A stretch of 64,000 nucleotides of DNA from Mrakia gelida (Eukaryota > Basidiomycota > Tremellomycetes > Cystofilobasidiales > Mrakiaceae): positions 744,001 through 808,000 of the forward strand of contig BRON01000003.1 of assembly GCA_024345305.1 (NCBI GenBank), written 5' to 3'. Under the pieces are notes generated by a model. It saw nothing but the letters and a program-made list of their open reading frames with translations. It was not told the origin of the DNA and searched no databases. How positions within the stretch are numbered: the stretch's first letter is position 1; the number at the start of each line of letters is the position of its first letter. Shown piece by piece: positions 22,718 to 34,992 of this stretch. A program made the translations under genes and the position numbers.

Positions 22718-23125
22718 CTGAGTGAACAGGAAAAGCTGGGTTGAGTTGAAGGGAGGGGTTGGAAGAAGGAGGCGGGTGGTGGTTTGCAGACAAGAGGATG
22801 CGACGGCGTATCAACCAACGCATCGAATTGGACGCCTTCGCTTTTCAGCCGACATCTCGCCTGTTGATTTATGTTCATTCCTCGGGAGATAGGACTGATC
22901 TGTATCTCACTGCATGAAAATTCTCCAGGTCGAAAAAAGAGCGGCCTCCCGGCAAGGGACTCAAGCAGGCGAGCTCACCCTCAAGCTCCTCCCCTCGCTT
23001 GACCTTCAACGACCAGCTTCTCGTCTACAGCTCTTTCGCCCTCTCCTCCTCCTTTTCTCACCTCTACCCTCCGACATCCCCCTGGAACCAAACCTCCTCA
23101 GAGACGGCCCTAAGGACATGCTGTG
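22718..23125. promoter_or_regulatory. Divergent promoter region
   Basis: It lies between the starts of the ACSF3-like gene (-) and the small membrane protein (+). CT-rich tracts precede the plus-strand start. No exon is supported. Confidence 0.4.
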
Positions 23126-23765
23126 ATGTCGGGCACGACGATCTCCTCCTCCCCAGCTTCGACCTCGACGTCCAACACCACCGACACCTCTGGAACCGTC
23201 ACCACCATCCGATCTTCTCGCATAGTAGGAGCCGCCATCGTCATCGGATGCATCATCATCTTGCTTTGCTTCATTCTCATCTTCCTCAAGGTTCGTGTCC
23301 GCTCTCCCTCCCTCTCTCTCGTCAGCTCGACCTTCCTTCCCTCTCGAGCTCAAGCTCACGCCTCCTCGTCCTCTCTCTCTGCCTTCTCCTTTCGTTTCGT
23401 TACAGATCGCCACTTTGATTCAACACTTCGGCCGCTCTCGACGGAGAGCTCAGCTGCAGAAGAACTCGAGGGAGGCTGGAGGGTTTGATTATCGGGATGC
23501 GAAGAGGAAGGGAGGGAAGCGAGGGATTGGAGGAGGGAATGCGATTGATGCGTGGGAATGGGAGGGAAGTGCTGTGAGTTTATGGGTTTCACTGTTCTTA
23601 CCTTTATGCCATGGTGCTGGTGGATGGGACGCAGTCGGAGGAAGGAACCCTGGACGAGGAGGCAGGAGGGAAGGAAAGGGGTGCGAGCTCGACGACGACG
23701 ACTCGTCGAACGACTTTGAGCTGATCGTTTGCTTCTTCTGGTTTTGTTTGCCCGTGCAGAACTGA
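23126..23765 (+). CDS. Small single-pass membrane protein, 112 aa, unknown
   Basis: Three exons (23126-23290, 23406-23573, 23760-23765) join in phase 0; the last encodes only Asn and the stop. The N-terminal 30 residues are Ser/Thr-rich (TSTSNTTDTSGTVTT) with an NTT sequon. A strong transmembrane segment follows (IVGAAIVIGCIIILLCFILI), then FLK and a basic, Gly-rich cytoplasmic tail (HFGRSRRRAQLQKN, KRKGGKRGIGGG). There is no cleavable signal, so the segment would act as an anchor, with the Ser/Thr-rich end probably outside by charge bias. The shape resembles small cell-wall or plasma-membrane sensors, but no family is recognised. Confidence 0.6.
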
Positions 23766-24162
23766 TTCGGACACGCTCGTATACCCTAATACTCATCTAT
23801 GATACCCCTGCTGCTCCCTTCTCGAAGAAATCTCTGTCGAGTTCGTTCGAGACGCGTCCGAGCTAGCAGACCAGTCGCTCGTGGCCGCACCGCGTTCTCT
23901 ACTAAGCCAACTCAATGCGAAAACGTCATTTCCATATCTCGAAGAGTGAAGTATAGATGCCTAGTCGTACGAAGCTTTCATCCTCGAAAATCCTCCCTTG
24001 ACGACCCTTGCCGATGACGCGGCAACTTCGTTTCAACTCTCCTCCTCTCTTCTTCCTCCTCTCTCCCTGCCATCCACCATCTCCGCCCTACACCCTCCGT
24101 TTTCCACCCTCTCCTCTACACAGCCCCCATCTCTCTCTCTATCACTGGTCGCACGAGTTGAA
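23766..24162. other. Intergenic stretch before GPC1
   Basis: It holds the 3' end of the small membrane-protein gene and the CT-rich leader of GPC1, with one GACGCGTC palindrome at 23851. No gene is supported. Confidence 0.45.
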
Positions 24163-27100
24163 ATGCAATCCTCAACGACGTCCTCTCCAGGACAAGGGAC
24201 TCCTCCAGATCTCAATCCTCCTCCCACCTCTACCGACTCAACCTCAGCCACACCCCCTCGCTCGTCTCGACCCAACATGTCTCGCTCAGTCAGCATTGCA
24301 GGGCAGCTCAAGGACGTCTGGGATGGGTACACTGGAGGTGGAGAGTCGGGGGATAGACCGGACTGGATGGGGTCGTTCACGCTTCTAGGTGAGTTGGAGG
24401 TTGAGCTCTCTTTCGTTCGAGGCAGTTCGTCGGAGGGAGGACGGAGGAGATGGAAAGCAGCGGCTTGCGATGAGGGAGATGGTACATGGGTAGATCTCTC
24501 AAAGATGAAATCACTCACCGAGTTTTGGCGACCCTCGAGCTCTCAGAGGTCGAGGGAGGGAGGGAGGGAGGAAGGGAGGATGGAGCACGTTCCGTCTCGC
24601 TAGCTCCTTCCTTCCCTCTCTCTAGCTCGTGAAGGCCACATACGTCCCAGTTTAGGAGTGTATACGTGCTCAGAATGGGGAGGAGAGCTGGCGAGCTTAT
24701 CACCTTGAGCCTGCGAGCGAGGTTGCCAGCTCGAAGAACGTGTTGATCTGAGCTCAGAGCTGACATGTGCTTCCTTCCTTTCTCTCTCTTCTTTTCACCC
24801 TCAGATGTCCTCGAGAGTGAGCTCACGCCTCTCTGCCCTTTATCAGCCTGGTTACTGCTAGTCACCCAAAATAACCCAATCGTCCTCGTCTTCCTTAGCC
24901 TTCTTCGACTCAAGAATCGACCTCATGGAACGACGCTTCAAGGTCCACTCGGATCGAATCAAGCTGAGAGCAGGCGAGGTCCTTTCCAAGTCCTCAGCGA
25001 ACATCCGGTGAGTGCATCAGCTTCTTCTGCTCGCTCGTCGAACGTGTAGCTAACTGGTAACGTTGTTCGTTGAACTTCCAGAGCTCTCGCCCCCAAATCA
25101 CCTCGCATCTGGCCGATGGATCGGGAGACACCTGAGTTCGTCGCGTCTCTGGACGTCGTAGACGATCCTCCTGTCAACTCTGGAGACAAGGACGCGTCAG
25201 GTGTTCCGAAGGGAAACAAGGAGAGGCGGGTGATTGCCGAGAAGGAGTTGAAGAGGTTCAAGAGGAAGGTGCGTTTCGATCTTTCCTCGTTCGTTTCCTC
25301 GAGGCAGCTCGAGCTCGTTGAACCCGAGAGATCCTTTACTGACTCGTTGAACCATGTTCTCTCGCATTTTTCCAGGTCTCGGCTCGGTTGACGACCCTCT
25401 CAGCGTCCTGGGAATCAGCTCGAACGCTTCGAACTCGAGACACCGTCAGCTTCTTCGTCGGAGTCATGCTCGTCCTCACCAGTGCTCTCATGTTTGGACT
25501 CTGTCCTGAGTGGATACCCATCTGGTAGTGAGTCCCGACAGTCCGTTTGCGACGCTTCTTTTCGACAACGGACGCGCTGACTCGTTTTTCTTCGGCCTCG
25601 TTCAGCACCGTCCAATCTGCGTTCTACCTTCCCACTCGAATCTGGAGCTACAAGAAGAAGAGATGGCACTACTTCCTCTGGGACATGTGCTACTGTGAGT
25701 CGACTTCGAATCGACCCTGAACTGGTGGTGTCGAGCGAACGGATAGAGACGCGAAGCTGAACGAACCCTTCGTTTTCTCCTTTCCTGCTGCTCGCCAGAC
25801 GTCAACCTTCTCGATCTGGTCTGGATGTGGTTCTTCCCGAAGAACACCGTCTTCTTCACCGCTTGCTACCTCCTCACTATGGGTCAGTCGTCTCGAGTCG
25901 GTCTCGCGAATGGCGACGAAAGCTGACCTCGACGCGTGTCTCTGATCCTCGCTCTCTCTCTAGGTCCCCTCGCCTCCGCGATCATCACCTGGAGGAACAG
26001 TCTCGTCTTCCACTCCCTCGACAAAGTTACCTCGCTATTCATTCACATCTGTTCGTCCCATTGCTTACTCGATGCGTCTGCGCTCCTTTCTCTTCGCGCT
26101 CGGCTGACCTTCGCTCTCTCGCTTCTTCTTTCGCAAAGACCCTCCTTTCACCTTCACCGTCATCCTTCACTTTTACCCCGGTCGAGAGAAGCGATGGCCT
26201 GCCATCAATCGAATGAACGAGATCAACTGGTTCCAGAGCATCATTTTGGGAGTTGGGTTCTGTGAGTCAATCGCCATCTTTTCCCTTTTCACCTCGACGA
26301 CGATTCGAGCTGACCACCCGCTCTCTCTTGTTCTCGCTTCCTTCAGACGTCGTGTGGCAGGCGATGTACTGGCGTTTCGTCATCGTGGGAAGACGTGAAA
26401 AGATCGCGGCCGGACTTCGACCGACCTCGTTCCAGCAGTTCGTCCTCGCGTCGTTCTCGTCCTTCCTTCTTCGAAGACCATTTCTGACCGTTGTCACCCT
26501 TCTCCATACACTCGCAGCCTTCTCCACGACAAGCACAACGTCATCGGAAAATGGATGCGAGCCGTCAAGCCCGAGAAGCGAGAAGCTCTCTTCATGTTCT
26601 GGCAGCTCGGTGAGCTCCTCCTGCTCCTCCATTCCTTCAACCTCAAGCCTCTCTTCCCTCCTCGACCTACCTCGAACCTCATTTGCTGACTCGAGACTCC
26701 TCGCTCTCCCCTTTTCTCAGTCTACACCATCGTCTGCTTCCTCCCTGCCATCTTCGTCCTCCGCTACTCCTCCTTCTGGTCCGGCGCCTTCCTCCTCCTC
26801 GTCTTCTCCGTCTCAGCCTGGAACGGTGGATCCTACTACGTCCAAGTCTGGGGACGAAAGTTCGAACGAGAACTCGAAGCTCTTCGAAAGGAGATGGCCG
26901 TCTTCGCCAACACTCCCACGACCGGCTCCTCCCCTTCGCCAGTCATTCCGACCACCGCCTCTCCCTCCTCGCAGCATAACCGATCGCTCTCGACCGGCTC
27001 AGGAGCAGCTCCTCACTCTCCCCTGTCGGAGATGGCTACGGGTCCCTCGATTGACGGGCTGGCGGGGAGTCCGTTGGTGTTGGGCGCGTCGAGAACGAGT

Positions 27101-27328
27101 GACGGAGGAGAGGAGGAGCTGGAAGGGTTCTCGTTGGATGTGGATGCGAGAGGTGGAGAAGGGGACGAGGGGCTGGTGATGAGGAAGAAGAAGAGTGCTG
27201 TGGTTATGGGGGAGGCGGCGAAGGTCGTGAAGGTGCCGACGCAGGACTCGACGGAGGAGATCGGAGGAGCGTTGGATGGGGAGGTGGTAGAGTTGAAGGC
27301 TGAGGAGGGGAAGGAGAAGACGGATTAG
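24163..27328 (+). CDS. GPC1: Glycerophosphocholine acyltransferase Gpc1
   Basis: Gpc1 reacylates glycerophosphocholine with acyl-CoA to lysophosphatidylcholine in the ER. The N-terminal exon is disordered (MQSSTTSSPGQGTPPD onward). A 12-nt exon (24805-24816, ATGTCCTCGAGA) joins it to TFFDSRIDLMERRFKVHSDR. The multispanning core then reads FFVGVMLVLTSALMFGLCPE, RIWSYKKKRWHYFLWDMCYY, NLLDLVWMWFFP, FTFTVILHFYPG, NEINWFQSIILG and VYTIVCFLPAIFVLRY. The basic KKKRWHYFLWD.CY block is the best family signature. The C-terminal 150 residues are Ser/Thr/Pro-rich then acidic, and end at TAG 27328. There are about ten short introns. Confidence is high for the core; the exact N-terminus is less sure. Confidence 0.88.
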
Positions 27329-27842
27329 TTTACTTTGCTCGCTAGTTCTTTGCTTTAGCCTGGTTATCACTGCTGGTTTGCGACTTGATGCATCGGACTT
27401 TCACGACGGCGACGCGAAGGAGGAGAGAGCGAGGGTCTCGAGAGTCGGGTTCGAGCAGACTCCCTCGCCCGCGTGAAACTTTTCCAGTGTCGTCTCGCTC
27501 GGCTTGAGATCGCACCATCTCTGAGCTTCTTGCAGCAAAATCAGCCCATCCACGAGAAAACTTCACGTCGTCTTCGACTGGACGCCTGCGCCCTCGACGA
27601 GCATCGAATTCTTTCGTGTGAGCTTGACTTTCCTTCCCTCTCCCTCTCTCTCTCTCCCTCCCCTTCCTTTTCTTTTCTTCTTCTCGGACCGCCCTCCCCT
27701 TCCTCCTTCAGCTCCACTCTCCTTCGCGGCCCAAAGAGAAAAGCTTCTTCCTTTCAAGCAGCTCAAGAGAACCAGCTCCCCTCCCTCTCGCCTCCCTCCC
27801 CTTCCCTCAACCTCCCTCCCACCCTTAGCTCACAAGCTCACG
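27329..27842. promoter_or_regulatory. Intergenic stretch, 3' end of GPC1 and promoter of UTP7
   Basis: The last 220 bases before the UTP7 start are strongly C/T-rich, as in other leaders here. No exon is supported. Confidence 0.4.
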
Positions 27843-30633
27843 ATGGACGCCCTCCTCGCCTCGGCCGTCACTCCTCTGGCCTCTTCCTCCAAGCGATCCT
27901 CCTCCTTCTCGAACTCGAACAAGCGCAAAGCTGGAGGAGGGAAGGGGAAGGGGAAGAGTGAAGACGGAGGAGACAAGCAGGAGAAGGTCGATTCAGTCGT
28001 GCACTCCATTGGAGCTTCCGTGAGTCTCAAGTTTATCTCAATTCGAGCTCGAGGATGGGTTCGAGGTCGGCTTCAGGACTAGGGTCCAGTTTGATTGCCT
28101 CTGAGCTCGTAGGGACGTCGCAGAGAAGACGAAGGACCGAAGGAAGGAGGTCGAGCTCAACAACTTTTGAGCTCGTTGCCTCGAGCTCGTCCTTCCTTCA
28201 ACCTCGCTGTTGTCGACACTTTCGAGGCCTCCGATGTATAGAAGTGTATCATGAGCTCGTAGCTGACCTCTCTTTCACCGCTCTCTTCCTCTTTCTCCTC
28301 TCCAGACCCGAGCTCCCAAATCCCACCACACTCAGGACGACTTCCGACCTCCGAATATGTCCCACGTCAAGGATCTCAAGCTTCGTTCAAAACTCAGTGC
28401 TGTAGCTCTCGCTGACAAGCGTGCAGAGAAGGCTAGGATCGATTCGGAACTGGTCAGTCTCTCATCGCTTTCTTTCGAGGGCTCTGTCGCCCTCCTCCCT
28501 TGAGCTCGCGAGCTCACTTTTCGTCCTTCCATTCCTCGTCTGTTTCAGCTTCTTCCCTCGCTGCCCGGACTGATGCAAGCTACCTCAGCACTGGAAAGGA
28601 CGTACAAGGTCACTCAGTCGGAGATTCAGGACGCTGCTGGTCTGGCGACGGCTTCGAAGGGGTTCGAGTTGAAGCTCGATGGAGGAGGAGTTGTTGCTCG
28701 TTGGAGCAAGGAGGGACGGTGAGCCTTCGAGTCTAGTGTCTCTTCTGGAGTAATATGGTAGTAGAAGAATGGCGGTGAGCTCAACTGACCTCCGACCCAT
28801 GCTGTCCTTTCGCGCTTTTGAAGACATCTGGCGATGGCGACGCGTCAAGGTCACATTTCGACCATGAACTTCCAGTCTTCGAAGCTTCAGTCCGAGATCT
28901 TTGTCAACGAGACTGTTCGAGATATTACGTACGTCCTTCCTTCCTTCCAAGCACTTTGTCGTCGCTTCTCTGAGCTCTCAACTGACTTCATCCTCGCTCG
29001 TCTCGTCCTCCTCTCAGTTTCCTCCACTCCACCGCCTTCCACGCCGTCGCTCAGAAGAAGTACATCTTCATCTACGATCAGGACGGAACTGAGCTGCAGT
29101 AAGTGTTATCCCTCTGCCCTCGAGCGATATAGCAGCTCGCTGATGGTCTCGCTCGTTCGTCTCGGTTTCACAGCAAGCTCAAGGATCACGTCGAACCCAC
29201 CGCTCTCGGCTTCCTCCCTTACCACTACCTCCTCGTCTCTACCTCCCAATCCGGTTACCTCAAGTACCAAGACACCTCGACCGGTCAGCTCATCAAGGAG
29301 CAGCGAACTCGACTCGGAGGATGCAACGTCCTCGAAGTCAACGGTCAGAACGGAATCGTTCATCTCGGTCACCAGAACGGTTCGTCGGCTCCCCACCTCT
29401 TCTCTTCTCACTCTTCTCACTTGTCTCTCTCGAAGCTCACTCGGCTTGTCTGTTGTTTTGGGTTTGTTGTCGCTAGGAACCATGACCCTCTGGTCTCCCA
29501 ACCTCGCGACCCCTCACGTCCGTCTCCTCGCCCACCTCGGACCCATCACCTCCATCTCCATCGACCCCTCCTCCGCCTCCCTCGGTCGCCACCTCTGCAC
29601 AACCGGTCTCGACGGTCTCGTCAAGATCTGGGACTCCCGAAACTACTCCAAACCCCTCTCTCAATGGACCTCCCGTCGAGAAATCGCCTCCACCGCCTTC
29701 TCCCAACGAGGTCTCCTCGCCGTCGGAGCGGGCTCGACCGTCCAGATCTACGACGGAGTCACTCGAGGAGGGAACAAGGGTGCTGGACCGTTCGGACCGA
29801 GTCCTTACCTTACCAACTTGATGCCTGGGAAGCAGATCAAGGATATCAAGTTCTGTCCGTTCGAGGATGTGTTGGGAGTGGGACATTCGGAGGGGTTCAC
29901 GACGTTGTTGGTTCCTGGGAGTGGAGAGCCTAACTTCGATAGTGGGGAGGGAGATATGTTCGAGAGTGCGAAGAGGAAGAGGGAGAGGGAGGTTAGGGAG
30001 GTTATGGAGAAGGTGCGTCGTTAGCTCTCGCTTCGCTTCTTTCCTTTTTCCGTCTCGACGCGCTGACACCTCTCCTTCCTCCCTCCCCTTTTTTCCCCCT
30101 TTCGTACTTTAGATCCAACCCGATCTCATCACCATGGACCCCACTTCGATCGGAGGACTCGCTCCAGGTCGTCGAATCTCCAACCACGTCGTCCCAGGAA
30201 CCAAAGCCACTCCGTTCTCCAAACTTCCTCGAATCGAACGACTCCGAGCGAACGACGCGCTCGAAGACCCGCCTGAGGAGGACGACGGGATGGATGAGGA
30301 GGAGGACGAGAGCAAGGCGACGACGCCGGAGGAGAAGGAGAAGATGAGGATGAGGGGACGAGGGAAGACGTTGAAGAGGTTCTTGAGGAAGAAGAAGAAG
30401 AACGTTATTGATCCTGCCACGGTGAGTGCCTTCGTTGGTCGCTTTGCTTCGCTTCGTTCGTTTTGTTCTTGGCGGAACACGAACTGACCCTCTTCCGCTC
30501 GTTTCCCCTTCGTCAGGTCGCCATCAAGGAGAAGCTGAAGGCCGAGAGGGAGAGGAAGGAACGAGCGAGGAACCCCAAGGCTGGAGACGACGAGACGGGT
30601 GCGCTTTCGAGGTTCGGGAGGAGGCACGATTAG
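27843..30633 (+). CDS. UTP7: U3 snoRNP WD-repeat protein Utp7 (WDR46)
   Basis: Utp7 is part of the small-subunit processome in the nucleolus. A basic N-terminus (MDALLASAVTPLASSSKR and a Lys/Gly-rich tract) leads to LKLRSKLSAVALADKRAEKA. The WD part contains ATRQGHISTMNFQSSKLQSE, FVNETVRDITFLHSTAFHAV, AQKKYIFIYDQDGTELHKLK, LGFLPYHYLLVSTSQSGYLK, GHQNGTMTLWSPN and TTGLDGLVKIWDSRN. NETVRD..FLH, QKKY.(Y/F)IYD..G.ELH and FLPYH.LL are specific to Utp7. The C-terminus is Lys-rich (KTLKRFLRKKKKN, KEKLKAERERKERARNPK). About eight introns keep frame. Intron 1 is long for this window (285 nt). Confidence 0.93.
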
Positions 30634-31097
30634 ACTACTTCTTCGACCTCTTACCTCTTGCTTATCTCTATCATGATCTACCATCCTTCTCACATGCTCA
30701 CATCATCTTCTCTCGGCACGAGAAACGAAAGACAGACGAACGAGCGACGCGTCTCGTCTTTTCTCGCTATCCGAACTGCTCAAACGAGCTGCTGGACGAC
30801 GAGAAACGTAGAAACACATACATTAGAACTTACTGAAGAAACGGAAAGAGCGAGAGCGAGAGCGCGTTACGACGAGAGAGGGAAGAAGAGCCAAAGTCAC
30901 CAAAAGAGAAAAGAAAAAAACGAGTCGAACGAAAGACGAGGAACCGAGAACGAGGCAAAGCAAGCAAAGAAAGAAGGATACGGGGTAAGTTGAGTGGGTA
31001 ACGTGAATCGAAAAGAGATAGACTGAAGCGTTCGTGCGAGAGGGAAAGCAGATTAACCGATAAAGAGCGAAAACGACGACGCGTCCCTTCCCCCGGT
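30634..31097. other. Convergent 3' region of UTP7 and the 4E-binding gene
   Basis: A purine-rich stretch on the plus strand with two GACGCGTC palindromes (30746 and 31078). Both neighbours end into it. No gene is supported. Confidence 0.5.
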
Positions 31098-34000
31098 TCA
31101 CTGCCCGTTCCCTCCCCTCCCTTGCCCGTTCATCAACAAGCTCATCAAGTCGTGCGGCGGCAATCCTCCCCCTCCTCCTCCACCAGCCTGCTGTCCTCCT
31201 CCTCCGTAGCCGTACTGCTGCTGCTGTTGTTGAAGCTGCTGCTGTTGAAGTTGAAGGAGATGCTGCTGCTGTTGACCTGCCTGAGGTCCTCCGTACGCTT
31301 GTTGTCCACCGTAAGTCCCTTCGTAACCTCTTCCTCCTCCTTGCTGTTGTTGGACGGGGTAGCCTCCTCGCTGACCCTGAGGACCGAGCTGCTGCTGCTG
31401 CATCATCCCTCGAAGCATGTCCATCGAGGCTTGTCCTCCTCCTCCTTGCCCTCCTCCGTTCCACTGCTGCTGCTGAGGTTGTTGTTGCTGACCCATCCTG
31501 GGTCCTCCAACGGGCGACGAAGACGACTGAGGAGGAGGAGCTCCACCTCGCTGCTGATGCTGAGCCTCGATGATCTGCTGGAGCCGTTGAGCTTGTTCGT
31601 ACGGATCCATCGAGGGTTTCTGCTGCTGCTGCTGAGGAGAGGGTTGACGCTGGTCCTGTTGGGGCGGCGGCGAGAGGTACGATCTTGGTGGTGGGAGACC
31701 TCCTCCTTGCTGTTGCAGGTGAGGAGGAGGAGGGGAGAGCGCTCCGCCTAGGTTGTGGTGAGGGTGAGATGCGTACGGCGAAGGAGGGGAGAGGGGGTGC
31801 TGCTGTTGAGGGAGGTAGGACGGCGAGCCGTTGAACTGCTGCTGGAGGTGCTGCTGCTGAGAGGAGGGAGGGAGAGGCGACGGAGGGAGGAGAGAGTGAG
31901 GGGAAGGGGAGGAGCGGATCTGCTGCTGCTGGTCGGCCGAGTGCTGTTGGCGGAAGGTGGGAGGAGGGAGAGGAGGAGCGAGGGACTGAGCGGTCGAAGG
32001 TGGGGGTTGGGGAGAGGAGAGAGCCGAGTGGGAGGAGTTGTTGGAGAAGGAAGGGTGTTGGAGAGAAGGAGAGGCTCGAGGAGAGGCGTCGCCGGGCTGA
32101 GGAGACGAGGGGAATGGAGAAGGGGAGTCAGCGACGCGTCGAGAAACGAAGACGAGCGAGGAACGAAACGAACCTTCGAACTCTGCAACATAGCGAGCAG
32201 CTTGCTCATCTGGTTGTCCCCTCCAGGAGGTCCTCCTCCTCCAGCCATCCCACCGAGCAAAGCTCCCAACCCTCCTCCATCTCCTCCAGACGACGCGACG
32301 CTCGGAGGAGGAGCTGCGTCCGCCTTGGGTTTCCCATCCACGAAGAACTTCGCAAACCTCGATCCACCTCTCCTTCCACCCGCCGATTCGCTCTCCGCCG
32401 CCGCCGGTTGAGGAGGAGCAGAAGCCTGGGGAAGCAACACGCTCTGAATCGCCGTCGACGACGCGGTCGATTTGGGGAGATCCGGTCGAGGAAGAGCTGG
32501 AGGAGCTGCTGGACTGGTGCTGGCGTGGAAGGGGATTTCGAATCCTCCGATGGAGAGCGAGGTGGGGAGGGTAGCCGAGGTTGCTGGGGAAGAAGCTGAA
32601 GCGACCGGCGCGACTTCCTTCTTCTCGTCTGGTCTCCTTCCAGACGAACGAAGATCCCTCTCCTTCATCTCCCTCTTGAACCTCTGGATCTCGTCCTCCT
32701 TCTCCTCTCCTCCCGTGAAGGCAGTCTTGGACGTAGCCGGTGTCGACTCCTCGGCCATCCACGAGGGAACTGACCCTTCGTCGTCGTCTCGATCTCGTCG
32801 ATGGTGGTGGTTGCTGTCGTTCCTTCGTCCGTCCTGATGATGGTGATGATCGTCTCGATCTCGGTTGTTGTTGTTGGTTCGAGAGGGACTGTCGGTGGAG
32901 GGAGCAGGGTTCCATGCTGGTCGACCTGGTACGCGAGAGGGAGCGGCGTTGGAGGTGGTTGGTGTTGACGGAGCTCCGTTGAGGCTGGAGGTAGGGATGG
33001 AGGAGGAGGAAGAGGCGGTGGTTGCTGGTGGAGGTCGAGAGGGGAGTTGAGAAGCACCTGAAAGGAAACGCAAGAGCGAAACGAGAACGAAGAGGTCAGA
33101 GCGAGCTCACCACGCGATGGAAAGGGGAAGGCGACTCGAAAACTCACCTCGTCTCCAATCTTCACTCCTCTCAGCCTTCCTCTCAGCTCGTTCCTTCTCC
33201 AACCTCTCAGACCTCTCCGTCCTCCCCTCGATCTCTCCATCCTTCCTCGTCCCACTCTTCTCAGTCCTCCTCTCTCCTCCTCCAACGTCTCGTTCCCTCT
33301 CCCTCTCGGCTCGTCCACCCCTGACGACTCCATCCAACCCACTCCCAGTCCTCCTGTTCTCCCTGTCCCCAGTACGACTGCTATTCGCGTCCGAGGTTGA
33401 GTTCGTCTTGGAGATCCGGTCGTACGTGTCGGCGAGCTGAGAAGTACGTGGAAAACGAGGAGAGAAGAAGGGAAGAGGTGAGCTCGTGTGAGCTCTCGTT
33501 TCGCGATTTTCGAGGGAGATTGAACGAAGACCGAAGACGTACCTTCTTCAATCCTCCCGTCTCTCCATCATCCCCGTTCCTTCCCGCTCGATGCGTAAAG
33601 TTGCCCATCCTCATCGCTCCAGGTCCAGCAGCTGACGATCCAAAGGGATTCTTGAAGTCCGAGGAGGTTCCTGCTCCGCCTCGTTCACGATCTGCTCCTC
33701 CTTCCCGAGCGTGAGGAGCTCGCTCTCGAGCAAACGTTCCATTGGGAGAGGTGGCTCGTCGGTTGTTGCTGCAAATGACGAGGATACGAACGGAGAAGTG
33801 AGGGGAAGAGAGGAAAGGAAAGGAAAGAGCCAGGTCAGACGAGCAGGTTTCGAAGTGCGAGCTTGATTTTTGGACGAAGGACGTACGTTCTGGCTCTTCC
33901 TGATGATTCTGGGTTGGTTGAGTACTGGTTGGAAGAGGAGGATATGGAAGCGTTGGGTGGGCGAGGGGACCGTTTGGAAGCTAAAGGAGAAACGGCTTGA

Positions 34001-34767
34001 GGAGGGGTGTCACTGGAAGGGGAGGAAGAGAGGGGAGGAGGAAGGTGGTGGTGGGGAAGGAGCGAGAGCGAGGAGAGGAGGCAAAGGTCAGCTTTTCTGC
34101 AGTTTTTCAAGGGGAGAAGGTGCTCCGAGGTGATGTCGGTGGTGTGATGGCGAACGAGGAAGGGCGAAGGAGGAGATGGAGGAAGGAACGAGAGGAAGGG
34201 AGGGGAGCTGAAGGAGGAGGAGAGATGAAGACTTGAAGGGAGCTGAGCCCACGTCCTTCCTTCATCTGAAACGACAAGGCGACACGAGAATGACCTCGTA
34301 TACGAGCGCATATAGCCGTCTCGCGTCTCGAGAACAGACGAGCCGAAGGTCGAGACGACTGGTCGAGAAGAGATGATCTCGTTGAAGCTCGACCAGTCCT
34401 TCCTTCCCCTCCCTCCGTCCACTCTCCAAGCTGCTTCTCCCTCCATCCTACAACAGCCTCTCCACTCCTCTCCCCAGCTAATCTTCTGCAGCTCCCCTCC
34501 CCCTCTCTGCCCAAGCTGGAAGAGAAAGAAAGGCTGCACTCACCCGAACCAGGCTTTGAAGTTGGGCATCCCCTTGGGGACGGCGACTCCTCTGCTCCTG
34601 CACAACTTCAACAGTTCATTCCGCGTATAACGTGGAGGAGGGGGGACGGCGAAAGCATCCTGGAGATCTAGAGGGTCAGAGCGTGGCGAAGAGAGGTCAG
34701 CGAACAAGGTCGTTTCTGTCGAAGAGGAAGAAGGGGAGGAGGAGAGAGCGAGCGACTTACCGGACAT
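31098..34767 (-). CDS. eIF4E-binding protein, 4E-T/Eap1-like, Gln-rich
   Basis: The first coding exon is only 7 nt (34761-34767, ATGTCCG) and splices to a second exon (from 34667) giving MSDLQDAFAVPPPPRYTRNE, then LLKLCRSRGVAVPKGMPNFK and AWFG. RYTRNELLKL is a canonical eIF4E-binding motif (Y-x4-L-hydrophobic). Later exons are long and disordered: RGGAGTSSDFKNPF, a charged Arg/Glu region near 33110-33420, and DEGSVPSWMAEE. Next is GGSRFAKFFVDGKPKADA, an SRF..FF block reminiscent of 4E-T proteins. The last 330 residues are Gln/Pro-rich with many Q runs and PYEQAQRLQQIIEAQ. This suggests a translational repressor working with eIF4E and P-body factors. The 4E motif is strong; assignment to a named orthologue is not. 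Confidence 0.75.
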
Positions 34768-34992
34768 GGGTGGATCAAGCTCAAAACGAGAGGAGAGAAG
34801 AACTGCGACAGAGGGGTTTCGTGGATCGTTGGTAGCTCAGAGAGGAGGTGAAGGGCTGAAGGAACTCGAACAGAAGAAAAGGGGAGAGATGGTGAAAGGT
34901 GAAGGAGAGTCGACGTCTCCTCGAAACCGAAACGAGAGGAGAAGAGGGCACGAGGGTTGTTGCGCTCGACGACCAGCTGCTATTCAGAAAGT
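34768..34992. promoter_or_regulatory. Short divergent promoter (225 bp)
   Basis: It separates the starts of the 4E-binding gene (-) and the LYR gene (+). It contains no exon on either strand. Confidence 0.5.

Noticed and set aside
31098..32915. A 605-codon minus-strand ORF with an independent start
   Set aside because: Only its last 330 codons are real exon of the eIF4E-binding gene; its first half is out of frame with the upstream exon that ends near 32173.
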